This document shows, one piece after another, positions 37,449 through 37,487 of a DNA stretch of 37,487 nt. Under the pieces are notes generated by a model. It had not been told where the DNA came from and did not search any database. It saw only the letters and a list, made by a program, of their open reading frames with translations. Numbering within the stretch: the first letter of the stretch is position 1; every line of letters starts with the position of its first letter. Made by a program: the position numbers and the translations under genes. Source of the stretch: Prevotellaceae bacterium. Lineage in GTDB: Bacteria > Bacteroidota > Bacteroidia > Bacteroidales > Bacteroidaceae. The stretch covers positions 1-37,487 of the forward strand of contig JAISGR010000049.1 of assembly GCA_031262995.1 (NCBI GenBank), written 5' to 3'.

Positions 37449-37485
37449 AACGGCGCATTTCTCACACAGAGATGCGCCGTTTTTT
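37449..37485 (+). terminator. Intrinsic terminator after the GH97 gene
   Basis: AACGGCGCAT-ttctcacacagag-ATGCGCCGTT followed by a T tract. Confidence 0.85.
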
Positions 37486-37487
37486 AT

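Overview
Chromosomal window from a Bacteroidales-type bacterium (inferred from TAnnTTTG -7 boxes, a hybrid two-component regulator, PUL-type CAZymes and Mfa-like surface lipoproteins). Contents: (i) two tandem fimbrillin-like/FISUMP paralogues, the first truncated by the window start; (ii) an AAA-like ATPase with a C-terminal PD-(D/E)XK-like domain; (iii) a hybrid two-component system (HTCS); (iv) a xylan-degradation-type gene set without SusC/D (SGNH esterase-CE15 fusion, GH10, esterase-GH43-CBM6, GH31, GH97), interrupted by a housekeeping block (HAD, Wzc/Wza export pair, DacB, LpdA, NagB-PIG-L fusion, SnoaL-like, Bcp, Pgl-Zwf-Gnd). The most striking unexplained signal is non-coding. At least seven, perhaps eight, locus-specific tandem arrays occur in gaps between genes. 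Their units are 21-24 bp and mostly carry a small dyad (5-7 bp arms). Unit sequence differs between loci, but period and architecture recur, and within arrays the two arms often change together. One array sits inside an element with inverted REP-like ends, one ends in a 29-bp-arm perfect hairpin, and one overlaps the predicted GH10 promoter. All calls are from reading the sequence; no database search was run.
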